DNA from: FCB group bacterium
GTDB lineage: Bacteria; Fidelibacterota; Marinisomatia; Marinisomatales; J089
DNA: 34,683 nucleotides
Assembly (NCBI GenBank): GCA_013152835.1
Contig: JAADFQ010000116.1
Coordinates: 1-34,683, forward strand
Direction: 5' to 3'
Position numbers and translations under genes: made by a program
Notes under the pieces: generated by a model
Database searches by the model: none
Told to the model about the DNA's origin: nothing
Seen by the model: the letters and a program-made list of their open reading frames with translations, nothing else
In this document: positions 1-9,175 of the stretch, in pieces
Numbering within the stretch: the stretch's first letter is position 1
How the letters are laid out: each line of letters opens with the position of its first letter

Positions 1-1
1 T

Positions 2-334
2 ATAATTTTTTCTGTTAATGTAGTAAAAACAGACACCATTTTTTTAGCTGCAAAAGAAATATCAAAATGTGAATATTTTATAGCGAATGATACAGGATTA
101 ATGCATTTAGCAGATATATTAAAAATTCCAACTGTTGCGATATTTGGTATGACCAATATATACAAAAGCGGTCCATGGAATAAACCAAATGAAATTATAT
201 CACTAAATTTAAAATGTTCACCATGCTATAAACATGGAAAGATTAAATGTAGGAATAAAAAAAAGTATGCGTGCATGGATATCCCGTTGGAAATAGTGCT
301 CGAAGGATTTGAAGCATTAAAGAAAAAATTATAG
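2..334 (+). CDS. Glycosyltransferase family 9 (heptosyltransferase-like), C-terminal part
   Basis: The frame is open from the window edge at base 2, so this is the C-terminal ~110 residues of a longer gene. It shows the family 9 glycosyltransferase signature NDTGLMHLA, followed by a strand like that binding the nucleotide sugar (VAIFGMTN...SGPW). A CSPCY motif and further cysteines follow, as often seen in the last part of ADP-heptose:LPS heptosyltransferases. Family members add heptose or related sugars to the lipopolysaccharide core or O-chain on the cytoplasmic side of the inner membrane. The exact sugar cannot be told. The next gene (sulfotransferase-like) starts 38 bases downstream on the same strand. 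Base composition is very AT-rich compared with the rest of the window, as is common for surface-polysaccharide loci. Confidence 0.8.
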   Translation: MIFSVNVVKTDTIFLAAKEISKCEYFIANDTGLMHLADILKIPTVAIFGMTNIYKSGPWNKPNEIISLNLKCSPCYKHGKIKCRNKKKYACMDIPLEIVLEGFEALKKKL

Positions 335-372
335 TCGGAAAATTACACAATTGAAAGGACAGGAGGTTTTTC

Positions 373-993
373 ATGAAACCATTTATTTTAATATGTGGAG
401 TGCCACATTCTTTTACATCCATGATAAGTAGTTTTATACTAGACAACGGAGCTTATGCAAACGAAATCTGGGATAATCCTAAATATCATTTATCATATAC
501 TAGGTTAGAAGAGAGGGAACTCCAGAACTTTGTGAGTAAGAAAACTAAATTTAAAGATTATGATTTAAAAAACTATTTTGCTTCGCTACCTACTGATAGA
601 GTTGCGATGGCAAAAGCACCTCTGGCAACTTTTTTCATTAATGATTTAGCAAAGTATACAAAAAGAGAAATAAAGGTTATTTATGTAATACGCAACCCGG
701 AACAGATTATACTTAGCTCAATAGAGAAAAGTAATAAAAGTTTTATATTCTATTTTGAGCGAATTGCATGGATGTATCGATTTATGGTCGATTGTCAATT
801 TGAAGTACTGCCAGTAATTGCAGAACGCATAAAAAAAGACGGGAAAAAAATACTAGAATACTGTGAATTACCAAGTGATAACATCAATTATGATTCGATA
901 AAGCCACTGAAATCGCGTAAACCTAACTATTTAAAATATCGGTTTGCCAATATATTGTGGAAACGATTGAGCATATTTTTCGAAGTCTTTTGA
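373..993 (+). CDS. Small sulfotransferase-like P-loop protein
   Basis: This 206-residue protein begins with a hydrophobic strand and a loop (ILICGVPHSFTSMISSFILD) that resembles the PAPS-binding phosphate loop of sulfotransferases. Further on, VIYVIRNPEQIILSS matches the second PAPS-binding region (R-N-P, then S-S). It would transfer sulfate from PAPS to a glycan or another acceptor. It is shorter than typical sulfotransferases (250-300 residues), so it is either a compact member or C-terminally reduced. An excellent ribosome binding site (AGGAGG, 6 bases before the ATG) fixes the start. It lies between a GT9 glycosyltransferase and a flippase, which supports a role in decorating a surface polysaccharide. 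Codon use is strongly AT-biased, suggesting acquired DNA. The family assignment rests on these two motifs only. Confidence 0.55.
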   Translation: MKPFILICGVPHSFTSMISSFILDNGAYANEIWDNPKYHLSYTRLEERELQNFVSKKTKFKDYDLKNYFASLPTDRVAMAKAPLATFFINDLAKYTKREIKVIYVIRNPEQIILSSIEKSNKSFIFYFERIAWMYRFMVDCQFEVLPVIAERIKKDGKKILEYCELPSDNINYDSIKPLKSRKPNYLKYRFANILWKRLSIFFEVF

Positions 994-1127
994 AGAATCA
1001 CAGATACTTTTAAACTAATGATTGATGATTTACGGCATAATTTTACATACAGATTCTGAATGGTATCTTTTCTAATGCAGTTAGACAGAACAAAACTAAA
1101 ATTTACTTTATTAGGGTCGTTGATCTA

Positions 1128-2591
1128 ATGGCTATGAGAAATCAAGTAAAAAAAATCGGCAAAAATACAGCTATCTATGGAATGGGAAATGTGTTATCAA
1201 AATTAGCCGCTTTTTTCCTGATACCGATTTATACCCGATACCTGATTACGTCTGATGTCGGTATTTTAGTTTTATTGGAAATTCTGGAAAAATTCTTAAT
1301 AACTATAGCACCTCTGGGTATAATCAGAGCTATTTGGCGATATTTACCCGAATCAAGACCCAATGATCAATCCCGGATACTCATCACTGCATTTATGGGA
1401 ACAGTGATAATTAATATTGTCATTTTGACAACTATTGGATTGAACTATAAATTACTGGGTCCCTTTTTTGGATTGCAACCGGATAATTTTAAACTGGTGT
1501 TAATTGTTCTGCTGAACATTTTTTTATCCCTTGGCGGACGCTTTATCCAGTCTATATGGCAATATCAACAAAAACCTTTCTACTATGTAATCTTATCATG
1601 GGTACAGTTTCTTGGCATACTTTTAGTGACAATTCTATTTGTGGTTGTGTATCAGTGGGGATTATGGGGAGTACTATTAGCAAAAACAATCGTACTGGGA
1701 ATCATTTTTGTCTTTAGTGGCGTTGTTATTCTTTTCGAACATCTGTCATTTCCTTCGTTACGATTGTATTTAAAATTATTACGGTTTGGCGCTCCGTTAA
1801 TTTTATTGGCCGTTGTTACACCGGTATTGACGCTTTCAAGCCGCGGATTCTTAAGACTGTTTGTTCCGTTGGAAGAAATCGGTATTTATGGCATTGCGTA
1901 CAAATTTGGAATGCTCATTAATATGCTGTTGGTAGTACCGCTTCAGCGGGGGTGGATACCCCTGATGTATCGAATGGGAATTGAAAAAAAATCCCACGCC
2001 ATTTATCGGGATGTATTATTCTATTTTGCTACGATCGGATCGGTTTTCTTTTTAATCGTATCTTTTTTCAGTCAACCGTTATTGACGACCATTGCGCAAC
2101 CGGAATACCTGTCCGGAGCTTTTTTAATACCGATCATCACCTTTGCCTATCTGATCAACGGACTAAGGCAATTTTTCATTGCCGGTGCCGTAATGAAGGA
2201 CCGAACGTCCCGGTTAGCGGTAGCCGCTACAGTAGCGATCATTACCAACCTGATCTTAAACTATTTTCTGATCCGGTCTTTCGGGATTGCTGGCGCAGCC
2301 TGGTCAACGCTTATTTCTTATAGTGTATTAAGTTTTCTTGTATACCTCACGTCGCGGAAGCTGGTGGCAATTGACTGGGGATTCCTCCGTCTGATTAAAC
2401 TAACTGTGGTTACATTTATCATTTACGGTGTTGTGATATTTTTGAAAGAATTATTTCCCCAACAACAAATTATAATTTCTTTTACCGGTCTGGTATTATT
2501 TATTATAGTTCTGTTTGTTACCCGAATATTAGGTACGAAAGAAATAAAAGGAATTAAGGCATTGGTAATCCAATTAAAAAATCGGATATGA
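1128..2591 (+). CDS. Wzx-type polysaccharide flippase (MOP superfamily)
   Basis: This 487-residue protein is almost wholly hydrophobic, with about 12-14 membrane helices. Its N-terminus (GKNTAIYGMGNVLSKLAAFF, then LIPIYTRYL) is the typical opening of O-antigen/teichuronic-acid flippases of the MOP superfamily. It would move undecaprenyl-linked oligosaccharide units across the inner membrane. ATG codons lie at 1128 and 1134 with no clear ribosome binding site, so the start is uncertain by two codons. Its last four bases overlap the start of the YfhO gene (ATGA), suggesting translational coupling. A 134-base AT-rich spacer without visible features separates it from the sulfotransferase-like gene. 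Paired charged residues near the C-terminus and a moderately low GC content fit the polysaccharide locus. Confidence 0.85.
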   Translation: MAMRNQVKKIGKNTAIYGMGNVLSKLAAFFLIPIYTRYLITSDVGILVLLEILEKFLITIAPLGIIRAIWRYLPESRPNDQSRILITAFMGTVIINIVILTTIGLNYKLLGPFFGLQPDNFKLVLIVLLNIFLSLGGRFIQSIWQYQQKPFYYVILSWVQFLGILLVTILFVVVYQWGLWGVLLAKTIVLGIIFVFSGVVILFEHLSFPSLRLYLKLLRFGAPLILLAVVTPVLTLSSRGFLRLFVPLEEIGIYGIAYKFGMLINMLLVVPLQRGWIPLMYRMGIEKKSHAIYRDVLFYFATIGSVFFLIVSFFSQPLLTTIAQPEYLSGAFLIPIITFAYLINGLRQFFIAGAVMKDRTSRLAVAATVAIITNLILNYFLIRSFGIAGAAWSTLISYSVLSFLVYLTSRKLVAIDWGFLRLIKLTVVTFIIYGVVIFLKELFPQQQIIISFTGLVLFIIVLFVTRILGTKEIKGIKALVIQLKNRI

Positions 2592-4984
2592 ATATGGTGA
2601 AAAAAAGTCGTTTTTTACTTTGGCAGTTGATTCCCGCAATTGTACTTGTATTCTTATATAAAATGGCGCTGATTGGAATGGTACCACTCGCCAATGATAC
2701 AATTAGTCACAAACCTATTGCGCATTGGATTAATCAATACGCTGCGGATAATGATGGTTATCCTTTTTGGTATCCGCATTTATTCAGTGGGATGCCGGCT
2801 TTTGGCAGCCATATTAATACACCGGGCGATCCAACCCGAGCATTGCTCAGTTTCCTCTTGATTAACCGGGGTCTTAAATATTGGTTCCATTTTGTCCTGG
2901 GGGGACTAGGTGTCTTTTTCATTTTGCGGAGAAAAAAAATAGGACCAGTTCCGGCACTGTTTGGTGGATTAATCTTTTCATTGACACCCTATTTATTTGG
3001 ATTAGTTAATGCCGGGCATTCATCCAAGATTTTTGCTCTCTGTTACGTACCCTGGGTTTTTGCCGCTGCCGATTATTGCTTTCATTCCGTCCGCTGGCGG
3101 GGAATCCTGTTACTTGGATTGGCATCCGCATTGCAATTGTGGGCAAATCACCCGCAAATTGTGTATTATACCTGGATGGTGATCCTATTATGGTGGTCTT
3201 GGACACAAATAAGTCTGATTATCAATAAGAAATGGCGGATCAATACCGGTGGTATACAAACCATTTTTATTCTCGGTAGTTTGTTAGTCGCGTTTCTGTT
3301 AGTATCCACTCCGTATGTATTTATCTATGAATTTCAACAGCAGTCCAATCGCGGAGCTCCATCCGTTTTGGATTCGACGAATGAAACCGAATCGGGAACG
3401 AAATGGGATTATGCCACCCAGTGGTCATTTCAACCACGAGAAACCGTATCCTTTTTATACCCGTATTTTTATGGTTTACAGAATTTTCCCACCAGAGATA
3501 TTAAAGGTGCGGCGTATTGGGGAGGGATGCCCTTCACTCAATCAACACATTACATCGGTCTGTTAGTCATATTAATTTCAATACTGGGGGCTCTGCTTAA
3601 AAAACCGGATAAATTTCAAACATTCCTTTGGGTAACCAGCGCTTTAATATTACTCGTTGGTTTTGGAAAATATATTCCGATTTTATTTGGTCCGCTTTTT
3701 TACTGGGCCCCATTTTTCAGTAAATTTCGAACTCCATCCATGATTTACGCTTTACTTCCTTTTACGTTCAGCTTGTTGGCAGCGTTTGGACTACAAATAA
3801 TATTAGATTTCCTGACCGATGGTTCTAAAGAAAAGTTAGTTCGCGTTACTCAGCGCACAGTCTGGATATTTGGGAGTTTCATTGCCGTAACGCTTGTGCT
3901 TTTACTATTTGGAAACGCCCTGGTATCATTTATAAAACCGGGTGAACTATCAAAATACGGTGCCCAGGCAATCGGTCAGATAAAACAGGTTAGGAGTGAA
4001 TTATTCCAAAAAGGAATGTTACTGGCTTTCTTTTTATCAGTCTCCGGTGGAGCATCCATTTGGTTGGTGGCAAAAAGGAAATTATCGATAAAACTATTCG
4101 GGTGGATTATTATAATATTAACCTTGATCGATCTTTGGACCGTCGATAATGAATTCCTCTATCTTAAAAATCCGTCTTCGATGAATCGCCAATTCAAACC
4201 GAATAAGATCACCCAATTCCTGAATAAGGATCAGGATTATTTTCGAATCTATCCCCGGGATGATTTCGGAACAAATTGGTATGGGTATTTTGGAATCAGT
4301 AGTGTAGGTGGATACAGACCGGTTAAATTGAGAACCTATCAGGATTTGATGGATGCGGGCGGATTGAACCGGTTGCCGATTCTGAACATGCTGAATGTCA
4401 AGTACCTGATAACGAAAAAAAATATTCAGCATCCGAATTTTGTTCCGGTTTTACGGTCTACTCAAAATGTATATTTGAATGAATCGGTACTTCCCAAAGC
4501 CTGGATCGTTAATAAAATAAAAACCGTAAAGTCCCAAAAAACTTCATTGAATCAAATCCTGGATCAGGAATTTGAGCCGGGAAAACAGGCAGTGGTAGTT
4601 AGTGATACCGATATTATTGTCGATTCAACAGCTGACGGCTCTGTGAATATTGCCAATTATAGCGAAAATGAGATTATACTTAAGGTCAAAATTCACGGAC
4701 AGGGATTCCTAGTTTTATCCGAAAATTATTATCCGCCTGGATGGCGGGCTTCGATCGATGGAGGGGAAACAAAAATATATCAGACCAACCATATTTTACG
4801 TGGAATTATAGTACCTGATGGTGAACATGATATACGCTTTTGGTACGATTCGGGAACCTTCACAATTGTAAAGATTATTTCCCGCGCGAGCTTCATTATC
4901 GTTCTTTTATTGCTTGCATATTCTTATCACAGACCGATTCTGCAGTGGATGAAAAAACGTAAAGATAACCATGCGGTGGCTTAA
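2588..4984 (+). CDS. YfhO family membrane protein (GT-C-like)
   Basis: A 798-residue protein with an N-terminal membrane helix, a large loop, about 12 more helices, a long soluble C-terminal part (about residues 510-765) and one last helix followed by a basic tail. Hallmarks of the YfhO family are visible: LNMLNVKYLI in the soluble part and NYYPPGWRASIDG near the end. Family members are thought to be polyprenol-phosphate-sugar-dependent glycosyltransferases that modify cell-wall or lipoteichoic polymers (established for Listeria and Bacillus YfhO). The substrate in Gram-negative relatives is unknown. The gene overlaps the flippase stop codon by 4 bases and the histidine kinase start by 14 bases, so the three appear to form one operon. 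Two other ATG codons sit close to the chosen one, and this choice gives the tightest coupling. Confidence 0.85.
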   Translation: MNMVKKSRFLLWQLIPAIVLVFLYKMALIGMVPLANDTISHKPIAHWINQYAADNDGYPFWYPHLFSGMPAFGSHINTPGDPTRALLSFLLINRGLKYWFHFVLGGLGVFFILRRKKIGPVPALFGGLIFSLTPYLFGLVNAGHSSKIFALCYVPWVFAAADYCFHSVRWRGILLLGLASALQLWANHPQIVYYTWMVILLWWSWTQISLIINKKWRINTGGIQTIFILGSLLVAFLLVSTPYVFIYEFQQQSNRGAPSVLDSTNETESGTKWDYATQWSFQPRETVSFLYPYFYGLQNFPTRDIKGAAYWGGMPFTQSTHYIGLLVILISILGALLKKPDKFQTFLWVTSALILLVGFGKYIPILFGPLFYWAPFFSKFRTPSMIYALLPFTFSLLAAFGLQIILDFLTDGSKEKLVRVTQRTVWIFGSFIAVTLVLLLFGNALVSFIKPGELSKYGAQAIGQIKQVRSELFQKGMLLAFFLSVSGGASIWLVAKRKLSIKLFGWIIIILTLIDLWTVDNEFLYLKNPSSMNRQFKPNKITQFLNKDQDYFRIYPRDDFGTNWYGYFGISSVGGYRPVKLRTYQDLMDAGGLNRLPILNMLNVKYLITKKNIQHPNFVPVLRSTQNVYLNESVLPKAWIVNKIKTVKSQKTSLNQILDQEFEPGKQAVVVSDTDIIVDSTADGSVNIANYSENEIILKVKIHGQGFLVLSENYYPPGWRASIDGGETKIYQTNHILRGIIVPDGEHDIRFWYDSGTFTIVKIISRASFIIVLLLLAYSYHRPILQWMKKRKDNHAVA

Positions 4985-6143
4985 TCATACCGGGAATATA
5001 AAAGGCGGATTATTCGTATTAGGGATCGCCCTGATCGGTGTGCTCCTATTTTATTCCCAGCAACTGGTCAATGCGCTGCGGGATGACAATCGACAGATTG
5101 CGTCTCTATATGCCGAATTGATAACCTCCGCTGTAGCTGAACAAGACGATACTAATCTTGACTTCATCTTCGAGAACATTATTAAAAAAGTCCAATTCCC
5201 GGTTATTCAATCGAATACGGAGGGAGTTCCCGTTTCGTGGAGAAACCTTCCGGAAAGCCTGGACGCTCCCGATGAAATTCGATCCATCATGGATATGATG
5301 GATCGTCAAAACCAACCCCTGCCACTGATCTATACCAACACCGAAACAGGAGAACAATACACATTTGGTCATCTACACTTTGGTGACTCGGGATTAATTC
5401 AAAGACTCATCTGGCTACCGTATGTGGAAATCGGAGCCATTGCCTTATTTATCCTGCTGGGATTCGTGGGATTTTCCGTTATACGCAATAGTGAGCAGCG
5501 CAATATCTGGGTCGGAATGGCCCGGGAAACGGCCCACCAATTGGGAACGCCGGTTTCCTCCTTGTTGGGCTGGGTTGCCTGGCTCAACGATCATCCGGAT
5601 AAGACCGGGGAAATATTACCGGAAATTAAAACCGATCTGGGACGTTTGGAGCAAATTGGAGAACGATTCAGTAAAATGGGATCAGAACCGAAATTGTCGG
5701 AAATCGATGCGTCGCAGATGGTCCAGGAACTGGTGAGTTATTTCAATCGGCGTATTCCCAATATGGGCAAATCAGTAACAATTCATAATGATGTGGAACC
5801 CAATGTTCGTATTCGTGCCAATGGAACCTTGCTTTCCTGGGCGGTAGAAAATATTATTAAAAACGGTCTCGATGCGATTGAGAGTAATAGTGGTGAAATC
5901 CGGGTTCAGCTTCACCAGGAAAATAACGACGTTTTCATATCCGTTCGGGATAATGGGCGAGGCATCCCGCGTAAGCATTGGCGAAATATTTTCCGGCCCG
6001 GATATTCGACCAAATCCAGGGGATGGGGGCTGGGCCTTTCCCTGACCAGGAGAATCATCGAAGATCTCCACCAGGGGCAAGTGTTCGTGGCCCATTCGGA
6101 GCCGGGTAAGGGCACCGAGATTCAGATTAAACTTCCCCAATAA
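4971..6143 (+). CDS. Membrane sensor histidine kinase, orphan
   Basis: This 390-residue protein has membrane helices at about residues 13-30 and 150-171 that enclose a ~120-residue sensor region with no recognised domain. The kinase core follows. The H-box is ARETAHQLGTPVSSL, with the phospho-accepting histidine at residue 189. The N-box is ENIIKNGLDAIE (293-304), G1 is DNGRGIP (327-333) and G2 is GWGLGLS (351-357). The H-box variant with G-T-P is common in FCB-group kinases. No HAMP domain is evident and no response regulator is adjacent, so the partner is elsewhere. The start lies inside the YfhO gene (14-base overlap), which suggests co-expression with the polysaccharide genes and possibly sensing of the envelope state. 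It converges on arfB with only 5 bases between the stop codons. Confidence 0.9.
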   Translation: MRWLNHTGNIKGGLFVLGIALIGVLLFYSQQLVNALRDDNRQIASLYAELITSAVAEQDDTNLDFIFENIIKKVQFPVIQSNTEGVPVSWRNLPESLDAPDEIRSIMDMMDRQNQPLPLIYTNTETGEQYTFGHLHFGDSGLIQRLIWLPYVEIGAIALFILLGFVGFSVIRNSEQRNIWVGMARETAHQLGTPVSSLLGWVAWLNDHPDKTGEILPEIKTDLGRLEQIGERFSKMGSEPKLSEIDASQMVQELVSYFNRRIPNMGKSVTIHNDVEPNVRIRANGTLLSWAVENIIKNGLDAIESNSGEIRVQLHQENNDVFISVRDNGRGIPRKHWRNIFRPGYSTKSRGWGLGLSLTRRIIEDLHQGQVFVAHSEPGKGTEIQIKLPQ

Positions 6144-6148
6144 TCTGC

Positions 6149-6565
6149 TTAATCTTCAGGGAGATCGGGTTTCCTTCGCAGCCTTTTTTTTCGCGACTTG
6201 AGCTTTTTCGATTGTATTCTGGTTTCAATTGCCCGTCTGGGGGTTGCGGTCGCAATCCGCGGACGTTCTTTTTCGCGTGCTTTACTCAGCAACGAATCCA
6301 ACCGTTTCAGCGCATCCTGACGATTTTTCAATTGCGAACGAAACCGAGTCGCTTTTATCACGACTTCATCGTCTACATTGATGCGATTTTTTGCTAGTTG
6401 GCGAAAGCGGTTCATCTCCGCCTCATTCAGCGGCAAAGCGTCAAGCGATAAACGAAGCTGAACGCCGGTTGCCACCTTGTTCACATGCTGGCCTCCGGGA
6501 CCGGAAGAACGAATGAATTCCCAGCGAACAGGCAGACGATCCAGCGGTGAGTTGTGGGTATTCAT
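6149..6565 (-). CDS. arfB: Peptidyl-tRNA hydrolase ArfB (YaeJ-type release factor)
   Basis: A 138-residue release-factor-like protein. It carries the universal GGQ catalytic motif in the context RSSGPGGQHVNKVATGVQLR near the N-terminus, and a long basic C-terminal tail (RIQSKKLKSRKKRLRRKP). That tail in this family enters the empty mRNA channel of stalled ribosomes. It hydrolyses peptidyl-tRNA on non-stop ribosomes and is a backup to tmRNA. I chose the ATG at 6565 because the protein then begins directly before the conserved domain and the start lies one base past the mpg stop (TGA-A-ATG), suggesting coupled translation. An in-frame ATG at 6658 would add 31 residues unlike the family and overlap mpg. 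Confidence 0.88.
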   Translation of the reverse strand: MNTHNSPLDRLPVRWEFIRSSGPGGQHVNKVATGVQLRLSLDALPLNEAEMNRFRQLAKNRINVDDEVVIKATRFRSQLKNRQDALKRLDSLLSKAREKERPRIATATPRRAIETRIQSKKLKSRKKRLRRKPDLPED

Positions 6566-6566
6566 T

Positions 6567-7217
6567 TCAGATACGGACGACCAGAGTGTTTTTGGGTGGA
6601 CGCCGGGTGCAATATTCCGCATAGTCGCCGTGAATAAACCGGTAGGGAAGATGTTCATCGCGACCTTTGGGAATTCCCAGTCGCGGAGTGCAGAGGATTG
6701 TATCCGGGGGATTAGTTGCCGGTGTGATGCATAAGTGATCTGGGTCCAACGTGTGTCCGTCCCACTCAGGAACCTTGAGGCCTAAACTTTTACACAACAG
6801 TGTTTGCCCGGCACAGAGTCGTTCTGCCGGGCGAACGCGCCCGTTGAGTTTGTTCAATGACTGCATTTGTTGTATCATTTTCTCATAATGCGGATGATCT
6901 TCAAAGGGAAATCCCGATTTAATCAGTACGGCATCGCCCGGATCTCCGCAACTGATATTGAATGAGTCACCACCTCGGGAATAATACATGTAAATCGTAC
7001 CGGGGGGCATAAAAAGGGCTTTTCGCTTCTCGGTGAATCCCAGGGAAGCATGACTGCCTTTTTCCCGACGATAATAGGCTTCGGTTTCAATGATGATGGC
7101 GGCTAACCAGAATTCGTCTTGAAGACGATGCCATAAGATGGCACCCAGTAATTCCTTGGCAACCTGTTGCGGATCACGTTGGAAGAAGGATGCCGGAAGT
7201 GGTGACGGGAGTTTCAT
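6567..7217 (-). CDS. mpg: DNA-3-methyladenine glycosylase (AAG/MPG family)
   Basis: This 216-residue protein matches the alkyladenine DNA glycosylase family over its whole length. Visible motifs are LAAIIIETEAYY, with the catalytic glutamate of the IxETEAY motif, and then the segment with GTIYMYYSRGG, SFNISCGDPGDAVLIKS and RPAERLCAGQTLLCKSLGL. It removes alkylated or deaminated purines by base flipping and starts base-excision repair. It is transcribed divergently from yajC, with about 100 bases between them. arfB follows immediately and probably shares its transcript. The length is typical for bacterial members (about 190-220). Confidence 0.93.
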   Translation of the reverse strand: MKLPSPLPASFFQRDPQQVAKELLGAILWHRLQDEFWLAAIIIETEAYYRREKGSHASLGFTEKRKALFMPPGTIYMYYSRGGDSFNISCGDPGDAVLIKSGFPFEDHPHYEKMIQQMQSLNKLNGRVRPAERLCAGQTLLCKSLGLKVPEWDGHTLDPDHLCITPATNPPDTILCTPRLGIPKGRDEHLPYRFIHGDYAEYCTRRPPKNTLVVRI

Positions 7218-7319
7218 CCTTGAAATTTACTACTCCGGAGAAAATATTCTTTATATGGATCGACTTGTGAATCGGATGAACCGGCGGTAATTTTCCCGTC
7301 AATAAATTAGGAGAAAATT

Positions 7320-7655
7320 GTGGATATTCTCTTTGGAATGGCTGGAAGTGGTCAGACACAGGGCGGTGGAATCGCAGCTTTTTTACCGTTCATACTGATC
7401 ATGTTCATCATTTATTTCCTGATGATCAGGCCCCAAACCAAGCGGCAAAAAGAAAAACAGAAAATGCTGGAATCCCTAAAAAAGGGGGATAAAATTGTCA
7501 CCATCGGCGGCGTTCACGGAACGGTCGGCGGATTTAAAGACAAAGGAAAAGTGGTCGTTGTGAAGGTCGATAAAAATACGGACCTCAATTTGAATCGGTC
7601 GGCGATCGCCGGTTTGGCCGGAACAAATGTGGAGAGCGAACCGCTGGAGGGTTAA
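7320..7655 (+). CDS. yajC: Preprotein translocase subunit YajC
   Basis: A 111-residue protein with a short Gly/Gln-rich N-terminus, one membrane helix (FLPFILIMFIIYFLMI) and the invariant RPQTKRQKE motif. A cytoplasmic domain follows with GDKIVTIGGVHGTVGG, the conserved YajC core. YajC is the small accessory subunit of the SecDF-YajC complex that aids Sec-dependent export. The start codon is GTG at 7320, preceded by a good Shine-Dalgarno sequence (TAGGAG, 5 bases upstream). secD and secF, often downstream, are absent here. The gene instead leads into def-fmt-rsmB, with def 5 bases after the stop codon. Confidence 0.95.
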   Translation: MDILFGMAGSGQTQGGGIAAFLPFILIMFIIYFLMIRPQTKRQKEKQKMLESLKKGDKIVTIGGVHGTVGGFKDKGKVVVVKVDKNTDLNLNRSAIAGLAGTNVESEPLEG

Positions 7656-7660
7656 GCTGA

Positions 7661-8203
7661 ATGGCCGTCAGACCTATACTCCATTATGGCAACCCGATAC
7701 TTCGGGAGAAGTGTAAACCAGTGATTGACTTTCAATCCCTGGCTGCAATACTCGAAGATATGTATGATTCCATGTATGAAGCGGACGGTATTGGTCTGGC
7801 CGCCAATCAGATTGGATTTGACCTGCACTGCTTCGTTATTGACGTTACCCATACGGAAGAAGCGGACGAACCGATTGTATTTGTGAACAGTAAACTGATT
7901 GCATCCCGTGGCGCTTCCGACTATGAAGAAGGTTGTCTGTCGCTTCCCGGTATTCAATTGAATATCAGCCGCCCTGAATTTGTCACGATTGAATATCAGG
8001 ATGAGTCCGGAAAAACCTTTTCCCGTGAATTTGGCGGATTGTTGGCAAGGGCCATTCAACATGAAATGGATCACCTGAATGGCGTGATGATTGTAGATCG
8101 GGTCAGCGAATTGGCCAGGATGAAATATCAGCAGGAATTGAAAGCATTTGTCAACGAAACCCGGCAAAAACCCAAGCCCGATTTAAAAGGGATTAATCTT
8201 TAG
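7661..8203 (+). CDS. def: Peptide deformylase
   Basis: This 180-residue enzyme removes the formyl group from the N-terminal methionine of new proteins. All three deformylase motifs are present and intact: GIGLAANQIG (motif 1), EEGCLSLPG (motif 2, with the metal-binding cysteine) and QHEMDHLNG (motif 3, HExxH, with two metal-binding histidines). The C-terminus ends with a helix and a basic tail. It is followed by fmt after 42 bases, giving the common pair that adds (fmt) and removes (def) the formyl group. The start lies 5 bases after yajC, so it is probably co-transcribed. Confidence 0.97.
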   Translation: MAVRPILHYGNPILREKCKPVIDFQSLAAILEDMYDSMYEADGIGLAANQIGFDLHCFVIDVTHTEEADEPIVFVNSKLIASRGASDYEEGCLSLPGIQLNISRPEFVTIEYQDESGKTFSREFGGLLARAIQHEMDHLNGVMIVDRVSELARMKYQQELKAFVNETRQKPKPDLKGINL

Positions 8204-8245
8204 TCATTTTATTAACGCTAAACTATTGATTATAAGTCCTCGACC

Positions 8246-9175
8246 ATGAAAATAGTCTTCATGGGAAATCCCGATTTCGCCGTTCCTTCGTTAAATAAAC
8301 TGGCGTTATCACATCACGATATTATAGGCGTCGTTTCCAATCCGGAACGGCGGATGGGCCGTGGTCGGCAACTGCAATTAACGGCGGTAGGGGATGAGGC
8401 GCGTCGCTTGGGTTTACCCCTATATCCGGTCGATAATTTAAAAAGCGATGAGACCCGTCGGATCTTAGGTGAGCTGAAACCTGATCTTTTCGTAGTTGTG
8501 GCCTATCGCATCCTACCCAAATCATTATTAACGCTTCCTCGGTTCGGAGCTGTGAATCTACACGCTTCTTTGTTGCCCCGGTATCGGGGAGCGGCGCCGA
8601 TCCAGTGGTCATTGATCAATGGAGACGCGGAAACCGGCATCACGACATTCCTTATTCAACCGAAAGTGGATGTGGGGCAGATTCTCCTGCAAAAATCAAC
8701 ACCGATTTATCCGGACGATGATGCCGGAACGCTTTCCGAACGATTGTCTGTAATCGGTGCCGACCTGCTCGTGGAGACCGTTGACGGTTTAGAGCGTCAT
8801 ACAATTGAACCTCGGGAACAGGATCATCGGTTAGCGACTCCCGCTCCAAAGATTCATTCCGAAATGACAAGGATTCGATGGGAACAACCGGCCGAACTCA
8901 TTCATGGTTGGGTCCGGGCCTTGTCACCCTCTCCCCGGGCGTATACTTTATGCCGCGGAAAGAGGTTGTGCATTGTGAAGTCCACGCCGCATGCCCGATC
9001 CGACTCAGCTTTACCGGGGACGGTTGTGGAGGTGTCGAAACGGCACTGTCTGGTTCAAACCGGTGACGGTTTGTTGGAAATACTGAGCGTTCATCCGGAG
9101 GGAAAGCGGGTTATGGATTTTGTGTCGTTTCAGGCCGGGGCGAAATTAACCGCAGGGGAGCGATTGGGCTCTTGA
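8246..9175 (+). CDS. fmt: Methionyl-tRNA formyltransferase
   Basis: A 309-residue enzyme that transfers a formyl group from 10-formyl-tetrahydrofolate to initiator Met-tRNA. The N-terminus MKIVFMGNPDFAVPSL is typical. The folate-binding and catalytic motif is NLHASLLPRYRGAAPIQW (Asn, His), followed by the conserved GETGI-like segment (AETGITTF), with the catalytic Asp in KVDVGQIL. The C-terminal tRNA-binding domain (about residues 205-305) is present. Length matches E. coli Fmt (315). The stop codon overlaps the TTG start of rsmB (TTGA), so the two are probably coupled. Confidence 0.97.
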   Translation: MKIVFMGNPDFAVPSLNKLALSHHDIIGVVSNPERRMGRGRQLQLTAVGDEARRLGLPLYPVDNLKSDETRRILGELKPDLFVVVAYRILPKSLLTLPRFGAVNLHASLLPRYRGAAPIQWSLINGDAETGITTFLIQPKVDVGQILLQKSTPIYPDDDAGTLSERLSVIGADLLVETVDGLERHTIEPREQDHRLATPAPKIHSEMTRIRWEQPAELIHGWVRALSPSPRAYTLCRGKRLCIVKSTPHARSDSALPGTVVEVSKRHCLVQTGDGLLEILSVHPEGKRVMDFVSFQAGAKLTAGERLGS

